From positions 5,724,453 to 5,788,452 of the forward strand of contig LNAC01000032.1 of NCBI GenBank assembly GCA_002007465.1: a stretch of DNA of 64,000 nucleotides. Reading direction: 5' to 3'. Both the position numbers and the translations under genes were made by a program. Shown here one piece after another: positions 34,269-45,365 of this stretch. The notes below the pieces were generated by a model that did not search any database, was not told the DNA's origin, and saw only the letters and a list, made by a program, of their open reading frames with translations. The first letter of the stretch is position 1; each line of letters opens with the position of its first letter. The DNA comes from Ailurus styani. Its lineage: Eukaryota > Chordata > Mammalia > Carnivora > Ailuridae.

Positions 34269-36554
34269 ATAAAATAGTTTTTAAAATTTTCTTCTCAGAT
34301 TGTTCATTGCCAGTGGATAGGAACAGAAGAGATTTTTATGTGTTGATCTTGTATCTGCAACTTTGTTGAGCTTCTTTTATCAGTTCTATTAGTTTCTATC
34401 TTGGATTATTTGGAATTTCCTATGTCTAGGGTCATGTTATATTTGAATAGAGAGAGTGTGACTTCTATTCCAATTGGGGTGCCTTTTATTTCCTTTTCTT
34501 GTTCAAGTGTTCTGGCTAGAACTTCTAGTACATTGCTGAAGAGCAGTGGTGAATGCAGACATTCTTGTCTTGCTCCAGAATTTAAGGGAAAGTGTTCAAT
34601 CTTTCATTGTTTAGTATCACATTAACTATGGGATTTTCATAAAGGTACTATATTTATAATTTTGAGGAAATTCCCTTCTATCCCAGTATTCTGAATATTT
34701 TGTAGCATTAATGTCTATTGGTTTTTCTGTGTTAACTGAGATCATCATGCAGTTTTTTCTTATGTTCAATTAATAATTTATATTATATTGATTTTCTTCT
34801 ACTGAAATACCTTGCATTCCTAGGATAAATCTCACTTAATGATAGTGTATAATCCTTTGGTTTCAGTTTGCTAGTAATTTGTTTAGAAAATTTAAATCTG
34901 TAGTCCAAAAGATATTGATTTGTATTTTCTTTACTTGTAGTGTCCTTGTCTAACTTTGGTATCAGGGCAACGCTAGCCTCGTAGAATGAGTTATAAAGTG
35001 TGCCCAACCCCTTGTATTTTTTGAAAGAATTTGAGCATTGGGGTTAATTTTTTTTTTAATATGATGTTTTGTAAATTTACCAGTGGCACCATCTGGTCCT
35101 GGAATTTTCTTCTTTGGGAGATTTTTGATTACTAATTCAATATTTTTAGTTGTCATAGGAAGCTTCAGATTTTCTATCTCTTATTCAGTCATGTTTGGTA
35201 ATTTGTGTGCTTTGAGGAATTTGTCCATTTTATCTAAATTATCTACTATGTTACTGTACAATTGTTTATAGCATTTCCTCATAAACTTTTTTTTATTTCT
35301 GACTGTAAGGTCAGTAATAATGTCCCTATATTCACTTATAACATTTGTTTCTTGAGTCTCCTTTCATTTTTTTCTTAGTCATTTTAGCAATAGATTTGTC
35401 GATTTTGTTGATCTTTTCAAAGAAGCAATTTTTGGTGTTGGTGATTCTCTTTGTTTTTCTTTTCTCTGTTTTGTCTCAGCTCAAATCTTTATTATTCCCA
35501 TCTTTCTGCTAGTTATGGATTGATTTGCTCTTCTTTTTCTAATTCGTTATTGTGTACTGTTAGATTATTGACTTGGGAGCTTCCTTCTTTTTTAATGTAA
35601 GCATTTACAATACTCTGGTTTCTCTACAGAACAAATAAATCTTTCATCTTTTTAATGTAAGCATTTACATCTATACATTTCATTTTGAGCACTTTCTTTG
35701 CTGTAATCCATAAGTTTAGGTATGTTGTGTTTCCATTTCATTCGTCCCAAAGAATTTTCTAATTTTCTTATCACTTCTTCTTTGAACCGTTGTATAATGT
35801 TTTAATCTCCACATATTTGTGAAATTTCCCGCTTTACTTCTCTTATGGATCTCTAATTTCATTGCATTGTTATCAAAGAAGTATTATTTGTATTATTTCA
35901 GTATTGTAATATCTATTGAGACTTATTTTATGGCCTAACCTATTTGTCTTAGGGAATACTTGATGTTCATTTGGGGAAAATATGTGGTATGCTATTGTGT
36001 TGAGTGTTCTATATGGGTCTGTTAGGTCTATTTGGCTTATAATGTTATTTTCTCATTGGTTTTCTCTCTAAATGTTCTATTATTGAAGGGGATGCATTGA
36101 AGTATCCAACTATTATTGTAGATATGTCTGTTTTTCCTTCAGTTCTATCAATATTTGATTCATATATTTTGGGACCATACTTTTTGTGCATAAATGTTCA
36201 TAATTATATCTTCTTGATAAATTGACCCTTTTCAATACAGAATGCCTTTTTAACTCTTGTAAAAATTTATGACTTAAGAAATATTTTGATATTCCAACTC
36301 AGCTCTCTTTTGGTTACTATTTTCATACTGTATCTTTTTCTAGCCTTTCTAATGTGAGCTTGTTGTAGATAGCATAGAATTAGATCATGATTTTTTTTCT
36401 TTTTCTTTTGCCATTCTCTGCCTTTTGATAGGGAAGTTTAATCCATTTACATTTAAGTAATTACTGATAAGGAAGTACTTACTTTTATCATTTTGCTATT
36501 TGTTTTCCCGTATGCCTTATTGTTATTTTTTTGTCCTTCATTTCCTCCATCATC

Positions 36555-37015
36555 AATTTGTTTTGTTCCATTTTATTATGATAAACAACAAATAACATAA
36601 AATTTGCCATCTTAACTATATTTAAATGTAGGGTTCAGTAGTGTTAAGTATATTCGTATTGTTGTGAAATATATTTCCAGAACATTTTTATCTTGCAAAT
36701 TTGAAACTGTACCTAGTACACAGAATTCCTCTTTTCCTCTCCCCCTAGTCTCTGGTAACCAGCATTCTATTTTCTTTTTCTATGGATTTGATTACTTTAT
36801 TTACCTCATGTAAATGAAATCATATAGTATTTGTCTCTTTGTGACTGAATTATTTCACATAGCATAATGTCCTATTATGCCATATCATAGCCTTTCTAAA
36901 GCTGAATAATATTTCACTATACGTATATACCACATTTTGTTTATCCATTTATCTGTCAATGGACATTTGGGTTGCTTCCAAATCTTGACTAGTTTGAGCT
37001 ATGAAAACTTATTTC
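36555..37015 (-). mobile_element. old L1 3'-end fragment, minus strand
   Basis: 'ATAACATAAAATTTGCCATCTTAAC', 'TTGTTGTGAAATAT', 'TCTGGTAACCAGCATTCTATT', 'CATATAGTATTTGTCTCTTTGTGACTG' and 'CAATGGACATTTGGGTTGCTTCC' are the antisense of an old L1 3' end. It lies within the larger minus-strand L1, so it is either a later insertion or a rearrangement. Confidence 0.75.
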
Positions 37016-38517
37016 ACAAGTGTGAACTTGGCTAGTGGCTGCCATGAACATGAGCATTAAATGATTTTTTTGTACTGTACCTTATCATTTCCTTTTGTCC
37101 ATACTTCTTTGGTATTTTCTTAGTGGCTAATGCAGTGATTATAATTAACATCTTCAATTTGTAACAATCTAGTTTAAATTGTTACAAGTTAACTTAAATA
37201 GCATACAAAAATTGTTCCATTGAACAGATCCTACATGACCCATTTGTGTTATTATTGTCACAAATTATGTCTTTATAGAGTTTGCTGATTAATATAGATT
37301 TATAACTATTGTGCTTTTTGGCATTTATCTTTCAAAATTATAAGAAAGGAAGAGTTACAAACCAAAAATGCAAGGATCCTGGCTTCTGTATTTACCTCTT
37401 TTGTTGTCTTTACTAGAATTTTCTCTTTCTTTATGTGGCTTCAAGTAATTGTCTAGTGTCCTTTCATCCCAACATGAAGAATTCCCTTAAGCATTTTTTG
37501 TCAGGCCAACAATTAGCAACAAACTCCTTCAGCTTTTAGCTTATCTGAGAATGTCTTATTTCTCACTTATCTTCAAAGAACAGTTTTGCCAGGGTCTTTT
37601 TTTCATGTTTTGTACTTTAAAAATATTACCCTAGTCCCCTTTGACCTGTACTGTTTATAATAAGAAGTCTGCTATTTTCCTGTTAAGGATACCTTGTACA
37701 TGGCAAGTCACTTCCCTCTTGTTGCTTTCAATAGTATCTTTATCTTTGGCTTTTGACATTGACTATAATGTGTCTTTTTGTGAAATTCCTAGTATGTATC
37801 TTTTTTGGAGTTTGTTGAGCTCCTTGAATATGTAGATTTGTGTCTTTTATCAAAATTGGGAAGATTTGCCAGTATTTCTTTGATTATCCTTTCTGCCCCT
37901 TAGTCTCCTCTCCTTCAGGGATTCCTTCAGGGATTCCTTTTATGCATACACATCCCAAATGTCCCTTAGATCTGCTTATTTCTTTCCAGTCTCTTTTTTT
38001 TAACTTCCAGTTCACAGTGAATAATTTCAGTTGACCTATCTTTAGGTTTGGCTACTTTGTTTTTCTGCCTGCTCAAATCTTCTATTTAAATCCTCAAGTG
38101 AGTTTTTCATTTTATTTATTGTATCTTGTGCATCAACACAAGAATTTCTATTTAATTTCCTTTTTTAATTTATTTCTCTTTATTCTTTATATTTTCTATT
38201 CATTTAACTTAACCCATGGTTTTCTTTAACTCTTTGAGCATCTTTAAGATAGTTCATTTTAGTTTTTGTTTAGTGAGTACAATGTCTGTGCTTGTTCAGG
38301 TACATTTATCTGTAAATAGCCCACACTTTCTTTTCTTCTTTGCGTGGTTTATAATTTTTCTTTGAAAATGGAACAGGTTTGAGTACTATAATGCAGGTAA
38401 CTCTGAAATCAGATTATTCCCCTCCCTAGAGTTTGTTTTTGTTGCCTACTATGTGCTATAGTTGTTTGTTTAGTGCATAGTGTTTTTCCAATATATTTTT
38501 ATAAAGCCCAAATTGTT

Positions 38518-38721
38518 ATATATATATATATTTTTTTTAATTAATTTATTTGACAGAGAGAGAGACAGTGAGAGAGGGAACACAAACAGGTGGAGTGGGA
38601 GAGGGAGAAACAGGCTTCCCGCTGAGCACGGAGCCCAATGAGGGGCTAGATCTCAGGACCCTGGGATCATGACCCCAGCTGAAGGCAGACACTTAAGTGA
38701 CTGAGCCACCCAGGCACCCTT
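38518..38721 (-). mobile_element. CAN-SINE with (TA)n at its tail, minus strand
   Basis: A minus-strand SINE with the perfect 13-base duplication AGCCCAAATTGTT (38505-38517 and 38722-38734). A (TA)n tract sits at the poly(A)-complement edge. The head reads GGGTGCCTGGGTGGCTCAG on minus. Confidence 0.96.
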
Positions 38722-39456
38722 AGCCCAAATTGTTTTATGTATGTTCTCTAAAGACTTTGGTTTTTTTAAGCCTGTGTTCTGTTTGTGTTTTCACATAGCT
38801 CTATTTCACCTCCAGGGAAAGAGAATGAGAGTGAGAGAGAGGAGAGGGAGAAAGCAAGGGAGTAAAGAAGGAAGGAAAAAAACCTCTCAGAGTCTTAGTG
38901 TATTGACTCTGTGCTGGATCTGTCCTTCTGTGCTTAGACACACTCTTTACAACTCTGCGTTAGCCTTCACTTCCTACTTGCAGTGAGCCTACAGATAAGC
39001 CAGAGGGAAAGTTTAGGGTCTTCTCAGTACTTTTCTTAGCATTCATCCTGCCCTGGGCATGTACATTGCTTTCTGTACCTCCCAATATAGGCAGACAGTT
39101 TTGAATGCCTTAATATCTCAAAGAAAGCCTCACTAGCTTTTCCTCTCAAGATTTCAGCACTCTATTGTTTACAATTGTCATATTTTGCCACAGGCAGCTG
39201 CTGACTGTTTATTTGCCTTACATTGTTTTTGAGGAATGCTACTACTTTTCTGCCCTTAGTGAGTTCTGAGTTAGGAAAAAAAGAAGGAAAAAAAAAGGTA
39301 AGTGTCTTGCATCAGTCCTTCATGTAGCCTTCATAAAAGTTAGAAAGGATAAACACAAGTTCTTTGGGAAAAAGACCAGTTCTGCTCCTTCTGGAATCAG
39401 GTATCGTGGTCACACACTGATAACAGAGGTTGTCATCTTTAAGACTGCCACAATAC

Positions 39457-39654
39457 GGGGTGCCTGGGTGGCTCAGTGGGTTAAGCCTCTGCGTTCAGCT
39501 CAGGGTCCTAGGATGGAGCCCCTGATCGATCAGGGCTCTCGGCTCAGCAGGGAGCCTGCTTCCTCCTCTCTCTCTGCCTGCCTCTCTGCCTACTTGTGAT
39601 CTCTCTCTCTCTCTCTCTCTCTGTCAAATAAATAAATAAAATCTTAAAAAAAAA
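39457..39654 (+). mobile_element. CAN-SINE with internal deletion and a palindrome, plus strand
   Basis: The duplication AAGACTGCCACAATAC / AAGACTGCCTCAATAC (39441-39456 and 39655-39670, one mismatch) brackets a young copy. It lacks about 13 bases of the usual GTCATGATCTCAG region and holds a 16-base perfect palindrome, CCCTGATCGATCAGGG, at 39520-39535. A (CT)n run is in the body near 39601-39622. Confidence 0.95.
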
Positions 39655-39895
39655 AAGACTGCCTCAATACCAGGGGGTGGGGAAAGGACACCTAGAAATG
39701 TCACAAGGTTTCCTAACATTTTTAAGTTGTGTCTTTCTTGATTAAGCATTCTCTTTGTTGCTATAAATTTTTGACTGTTTTCCAGAATTCTGACAATGTT
39801 GATTCTGACAGTTACTTTGCTTGATTTTTAATTTTTTTTTTTTTTGTGGAGAGATGGGCCCTTGGAGCAACCTACTCTGCCATTTTTGGTGATGT

Positions 39896-40475
39896 CTAAT
39901 TTATGTATTTTAGAAATGTGTTATACTTGTGGGGAGTCTGCAGTTTGTTGCACAAATGCTCTCTTCCTAACAGTATTTCCCAGCTTCCAGGAATTTTGGC
40001 TGCAGAGTGTTTGTAGCGAAATATCTCCCCCAGAATCTTTGTCAGCTGAAAGGAGATGTCTTTCTTGATATAATTCCTTTCTGGGGGCAGCTCATATCTA
40101 CTGACTGGTGAATAAGAAGGGACAAAGGCCTGACCCTTTTGTCAGGACACCCGATGATTCAGGACAACTCCAGAAGTTCACCATACCTTAAAATCCTTAC
40201 GGAATTGCTGAGCTTTTCTTATACCTTCATTGACATTATTCAGTCCCAATAATCTTCATACATAGAATCTGACCAATAGGAAATAAAATAATGCTTACAT
40301 TAAATGTTAAAATTAAAAAAAAAGAACCTGAAGAAAATGAATTTAGTTTGTGATAACTTGCACTTTTTATACACTTCCTTTTTTCTGGCCATTGCCAATT
40401 ATTTTTCCTGATTTCTTATAAATAATATCTAATGTTTTTATAAAAACTTCTTAGTTATCAAATTCTGCAGTTTGC
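39896..40475. other. unique DNA, no gene recognised
   Basis: Phrases such as 'GGCTGCAGAGTGTTTGTAGCG' and 'CTTTCTGGGGGCAGCTCATATC' look repeat-like, but I cannot place them. A 74-codon frame at 39844-40068 spans the L1 5' end and is not a gene. Confidence 0.3.
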
Positions 40476-40562
40476 AATACTATGCAGCTATCAAAAGAAA
40501 CGAAATCTTGCCGTTTGCAACGACATGGATGGAACTGGAGGGTATTATGCTGAGCGAAATAA
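40476..40562 (+). mobile_element. short carnivore L1 ORF2 C-terminal fragment, plus strand
   Basis: It translates to Y-A-A-I-K-R-N-E-I-L-P-F-A-T-T-W-M-E-L-E followed by G-I-M-L-S-E-I-S, a clear L1 ORF2 C-terminal signature with intact frame for about 28 residues. No 3'UTR or poly(A) follows, so it is an internal piece rather than a normal insertion end. Confidence 0.88.
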
Positions 40563-41149
40563 GTCACTTTCTCTTTTTGAAAATAAGGAAGAATTACTTG
40601 TATTTGTTTTTTATAATTTCATTCCAAAATTCCTCAATGATTACTGATAGATAGAAGTCCTCTAATTTCTGCCTTCTCTCAGGTCCTGGCAAGTAATTGG
40701 TCACTGGATGAGATTTAACTTTCTTAGAGTTAGGGACTATAAAGGTTGTGGTGAAATTGCTCTATTTTTCTCTAAATAAAATCTTATGCCAAGCCTCATT
40801 ATATGAGAAAACAAGAAAAACAAATTGTTAGCATCATTTTATTTTTAGAGTCCACATCATTTTTTCATCCTGCAGGCAATTGACAAAAAACATAAAGCTA
40901 TTCTGATTAATACAAACACTTGAAGTGGGAACTTACTGGTGACAGTGGTAGACTTATTTCAGCCTTGGCATTCAATTTATTTCAACACTGCACAAACAAA
41001 GCCAAAGCATTGAAATAAAATATATCTTCCAACCATAGAATATTGAGCTAAAAAATTAAAATTAGATTTATATTTTTCTGATACTGTTTCTAGATTTCAT
41101 GGCAAGGTCCAAATGGATTTTTAACCAAATTGAAAGATCTCATTGTGAT
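40563..41149. other. unique DNA, nothing recognised
   Basis: AT-rich, with no repeat recognised. It leads into a splice-acceptor-like tract at 41071-41093. Confidence 0.4.
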
Positions 41150-41320
41150 GATCAAACTCCGCAAACTATGGCAGATGGGGCTGAGGGATCCACCTGCTTT
41201 GGTAAGTAGAGATGCACTACAATGACAAAGTTGAACAGTTGTGACAGAGGTCATATGGCCCCTAAAGCCAAATATATTTATTATCTGTCTCTTTACAGAA
41301 AATGTTTGCCAACCTTTGAT
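41150..41320 (+). mobile_element. hAT-type DNA transposon remnant (non-autonomous)
   Basis: It begins 'TCCGCAAACTATGGC' and ends 'TCTTTACAGAAAATGTTTGCCAACC', the two ends of the common mammalian hAT (Charlie-like) element with 'GGCAAACTA...TTTGCCGACC' termini. The middle is shortened. The second copy at 48482-48675 is in the other orientation and is longer. Confidence 0.7.
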
Positions 41321-42199
41321 CTAACTTAAAATATGGGCTATGAAATAAATGCAAAATTTGCTTCAGTAAAACCTAGAGGCTACCTCAAAATAATAAACAG
41401 ATTTACACCAGACCAGGTGAAGTTGAGGTAAAAAAGAATGTGTTATTGCCACCCTGGAGAAAGATTCTACATTAAAAGAAAGAAAAAAGGAAGAAAGAAA
41501 GGAGTGTTTTAGTAAAAAGATCATGAGAATTCCAAGCCAAAACCTATAAAGACAAATACTTCCAACTACAACATTTTTGGATCAAGCTGCTTTGACTCAG
41601 GAAAATCTATGCACTAACAGAAAAAATGTATAATTATTGTACAATGATTTTATTTAATATATGATGGGATAAGAGAAGAAGAGTAAATAGGAAAAGTATA
41701 AAAGAGATGACCCAAAATATACACTAAGTGCTGAAATTGTCCCAAATAGCAATATAGAATGGTAAACATGAACTTGGGCTCTAGAGTCAAACTGCATAGC
41801 TTTATATTATGATTCACCATTTATATGTCACTTAAAACAATGCCTTATACAAAGTAAGCAGTCATAAATGTTTGCTTTTGCTTGATTTTCAGCATGACAT
41901 ACTATTTTAGCTGATAATTTGCCTTTGTATCAGTATTACCGTATGATGGATCAAAATCTTGTGCCTTCCCTTCACCTAGGAGCTAAATGAATGTCATATA
42001 GTTACACTCCATGCTTAATTTACATGAACTAACATGTCTATAACTGGATTAAAAATTATATTATATGTCATGTTTCATAGCCTAGACCTCATTACTACAA
42101 ATTCTGCAACAGTTGATCCTTTTCTGAACACAGCATCCAATTTTTCTAGCTCATTCCTGTTAATACCCCAAACTCCCACAATCCATGTTAGTTTAAAAA
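41321..42199. other. mostly unique DNA; MIR remnant inside
   Basis: At 41762-41885 'CTTGGGCTCTAGAGTCAAACTGC ... ACAATGCCTTATACAAAGTAAGCAGTCATAAATG' follows the two ends of a MIR on the plus strand with the centre lost. The rest is unrecognised. Confidence 0.55.
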
Positions 42200-43021
42200 T
42201 AAACATTTGATTTTAAAACAGTTTTAGATTTACAGAAAAATCTTGGAGATGGTACAAAAAGCTATCACATACCATACAACCAGTTTCACCTACTTGAATG
42301 TTTTACGTTAGTAAAGTATATTTGTCACAACTCTTGAACTAATATTGATTCACTACTATTAACTAAAGTTTATATTTTATTCAGAACTCTATGGCTTCCT
42401 CCCAGTGTCCTTTTCTGTTCCAGGATCCCATCCGAGATACCATACTATGTTTAGTCATTATGTCTTCTTAGGCTTCTCTGGCCTGAGACAGTTTCTCAGA
42501 CTTTCCTTGTTTTTGATGACTTTGACAGTTTCAAGAAGTACTGGACAGGTATTTTGTAGAATGTCATACAGTTGGGATTTGTCTGATGTTTTTCTTATGA
42601 TTAGATGGGGGCTATATGGTTTTAGAAGAAAGACCACAGAGTTGAAGTGCCCATTTCATCACTTCATATCAAGGGTACATGCTGAAAACACGTCATATCA
42701 TTGTTGATGTTAACTTTGATCACCTGGCTTGAGGTAGTGTCTGTCAAGCTTCTTCACCGTAAAGTTATCCTTTTCTTTCCCTTTTCCATATTGTACTCTT
42801 TGGAAGGAAATCACTATAAATGGCCTGCATTTAAGGAAGGGAAAGCTATGTGTCAACAGTGGAATATCCACATGAAGTATCTGGTATTCTCCATGAGAAA
42901 TTTATCAATTTTCATACTACTCATTTATTAAGGCAATCACTGCTTTCTATCTATCAATATTGGCCCATGGATTTTATTCTAGACTTCAAGTTATGATTCA
43001 ATTTAGTTTGTTGAGCAATTT

Positions 43022-43205
43022 TTTTAAGATTATTTATTTATTTGAGAGAGAGAGAGAGAGTGAGAGAGAGCATGAGAGAGGAGAAGGTCGGAGGGAGAAG
43101 CAGACTCTCCATGGAGCTGGGAGTCCGATGTGGGACTCGATCCCGGAACTGCAGGATCATGACCTGAGCTGAAGGCAGTTGGTTAACCGACTGAGCCACC
43201 CAGGA

Positions 43206-43209
<4 letters not shown>
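43022..43209 (-). mobile_element. CAN-SINE inserted in L1, minus strand
   Basis: A minus-strand SINE (head GGGCTCCTGGGTGGCTCAGTCGG on minus) interrupting the L1 3'UTR. Its poly(A) complement at the left is short, while its head side abuts a run of 31 T. Confidence 0.92.

Positions 43210-43240
<31 letters not shown>
43210..43240. repeat. poly-T run (31 bases)
   Basis: Uninterrupted T at the head side of a minus-strand SINE. It is probably the T-rich target-site duplication expanded by slippage. Confidence 0.95.
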
Positions 43241-43241
<1 letters not shown>

Positions 43242-43554
43242 GTTAGTTTTAGCTATTGGGGTCATGTCCAATTGGGCTCTGTATCCCTTTGACATACTCA
43301 TCATTGAGGGCTTTTGGGATTTTTTTTTTCAAATTTTTTGGCATTATAAGATTATCCAGGCTCATCTTGTATATTTCCTCTGACAGTCCTAGAATCAGCA
43401 TTTCTCCAAGGAATTTTAGATCCTTTTATTGGGGAATGGTATTAGAAACAGAATTCTGAGTGCTAGGTGTGGTTGATGCTAAAGTGTTTTTGCTTCTAGG
43501 CCCTATCAATGAACAGAACATAGAGATAATATGTATGTACACTAACCCTGGGAA

Positions 43555-44949
43555 ATGGGGGATTTTGTTGAATCTATAGATGGCTTTAAATTGTATGTTC
43601 ATTTTAATTTTATTAATTCTTTAGATTCATGAAAATGGGTGATCTTTCCATTTGTGAGTCTTCTTCAATTTCTGTCAGCAAAGTTATGTAGTTTTTACTA
43701 CACAGATCTTTCCTATCACTCTCTTGGTTAAATTTGTTCCTAAGTATTTTATTATTTTTAATAATAAATTGTGAATGGAATGGTTTTCTTTATTTCTGTT
43801 TTAGATGCTTTATCATTATGTAAGGAATCCCAGTTGATTTCTGTATGTTGATTTTGTAACCAGTAAATCAATGAATTTCAACTTTTGTTTGATTCTTTGG
43901 GATATTCTATATATAGTATCATATCATCTGAAAATAATGACAATTTTACTCTTCCTTTCCAATTTGGATGCCTGTTATTTCTTCATCTTGCTTAATTGAT
44001 CTAGCTAGGGCTTTCAATTATATGTTGAATAGGAGCTGTGAAAATGGGTATCTTTGCCTTATTCGTGATCTTAAGGGAAACACTTTCAATTTCTTTTCAT
44101 TGAATAGAATGTTAGCTGTGTGTTTGTCATATATGGTCTTTATTATGTTGAAATATGTTCCTTCCATATCCATCCTGTTAAGGGTTTTTATCATGCAATC
44201 ATGCTGTGTTTTGTCAAGTACTTTTTCTGTGTCTATTGAGATGATCACGTGATTTTTATTTTTGATCTTATTAATATAATATATTGCATTCATTGATTTG
44301 CATATGCTGCATATGTTGCATCCCAGGGATAAATCTCACTTGGCCATGGTGTATAATACTTTTACTGTATTCTTGAATTTGGTTTGCTAATACTTTGTTG
44401 AAAATTTTGCATCTATATTCATTAGAGATATGGGTCTATAAGTTTTCTTTTTTGTGAAGTACCCTCCTTTGGTTTTAATATTAAAGTAATGCAGGCCAAG
44501 TAGAATGTTTGAAAGTCCTCCCTTTTTGATATTTTGGAAGAGTTTGAGGAGGATTGGTGTTAATTGTTCAAATGTTTAGTAGAATTTTCCAGCGAAGCTA
44601 TCTGGGCATTGTCTATGCTGGGCGTTTTTGATTACTGATTCAATCTCTTTACTTGTTATTGGTCTATTCAGATTTTCTATTTCTTCCTGATTCAGTCTTG
44701 GAAGGTTGTGTGTTTCTAGAAATTTTTCTAATTCTTTTAGGTTATGTAATTTTTTTATCATACAGTTGTTCTTAAAATCTATTACAATTCTATGTATTTC
44801 TGTAGTATCAATTGCAATGTCTCCTTTTTTAAATTTTATTTGAGTTCTTTGGATTTTTTTTCTTAGTCTACCTAAACATTTGTCAATTTTGTTCATCTTT
44901 TCAAAGAACCAGTTCTTAGTTTCATCAATCCTTTCTATGGTTTTTCTGG

Positions 44950-45005
<56 letters not shown>

Positions 45006-45365
45006 TTTCCTTTCTCCATTCTAATCCTTATTATTTTCTTCCTCTTTCTAACTTCAGGCTTAATTTCTTTTCTTCTTTTTCTTGTTTCTTGAGGGTACAA
45101 AGATAGTTTATTTGAGATCTTCTAAGTTCCTTAATATGTGCATTTATTGCTATAAACTCTCTAATGGTGTCAGATGGTTCTTACAGGGTTTTTCACTTTT
45201 TAAGAATCTTAGTTTTGTCTCCTTTTCCACAGGAATTATTTCTATATCCCTAATCTCCAGGTTGTTAATTCTCTCTTTTTATGAACTGTTCTATTTCTAA
45301 TGAGCTTTCATGCATTCTTCATCTCATTTATTGAGTTCTTTAGCTCCAGAACTTTTGTTTGATGG
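43555..45365 (-). mobile_element. old L1 ORF2 (linker and reverse transcriptase), minus strand
   Basis: Minus-strand translation gives ORF2 landmarks: N-L-P-R-L-N-Q-E-E-I-E-N-L-N-R-P-I-T near 44.7 kb, I-I-S-I-D-T-E-K and K-V-F-P-L-R-S-R-I-R-Q at 44.06-44.25 kb, and an F-S-D-D version of the catalytic motif at 43923-43934 (usual F-A-D-D). The longest open stretch is 174 codons (44576-45100), the longest frame in the window. Frameshifts, including one just before the catalytic motif, show that it is dead. Confidence 0.88.
44951..45007. repeat. (CTTT)n microsatellite inside L1 ORF2
   Basis: About 14 CTTT units. On the minus strand it keeps the ORF2 frame open and encodes repeated K-K-E-R units. 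Confidence 0.97.

Larger units (their letters stand above)
33600..39895 (-). mobile_element. nearly full-length old L1, minus strand, heavily interrupted
   Basis: On the minus strand the element appears to start near 39895 with GACATCACCAAAAATGGCAG, the L1 5'UTR start with a YY1-like AAAATGGC. It runs through 5'-region text at 37.0-38.5 kb and ORF2 at about 33.6-36 kb. ORF2 landmarks are a K-K-I-P-G-P-D-G motif near 35.1 kb, S-F-Y-E-A-S near 34.97 kb and D-I-P-C-S-W near 33.69 kb. The reverse-transcriptase F-A-D-D position reads F-K-Y-N (34436-34447), so the catalytic aspartates are lost. Frameshifts, two SINE sites, a nested SINE pair and an L1 3' fragment interrupt it. Confidence 0.75.
42200..43545 (-). 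mobile_element. old L1 3'UTR region, minus strand
   Basis: Antisense of the L1M 3'UTR in clear order: 'GTTTTAGATTTACAGAAAAATC', 'TGTCCTTTTCTGTTCCAGGATCCCATCC', 'GACAGTTTCTCAGACTTTCCTTG', 'GATCACCTGGCTTGAGGTAG', then after the SINE 'CCAGGCTCATCTTGTATATTTCC' and 'GAATCAGCATTTCTCCAAGG'. Open frames of 76-100 codons here are not genes. Confidence 0.85.
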
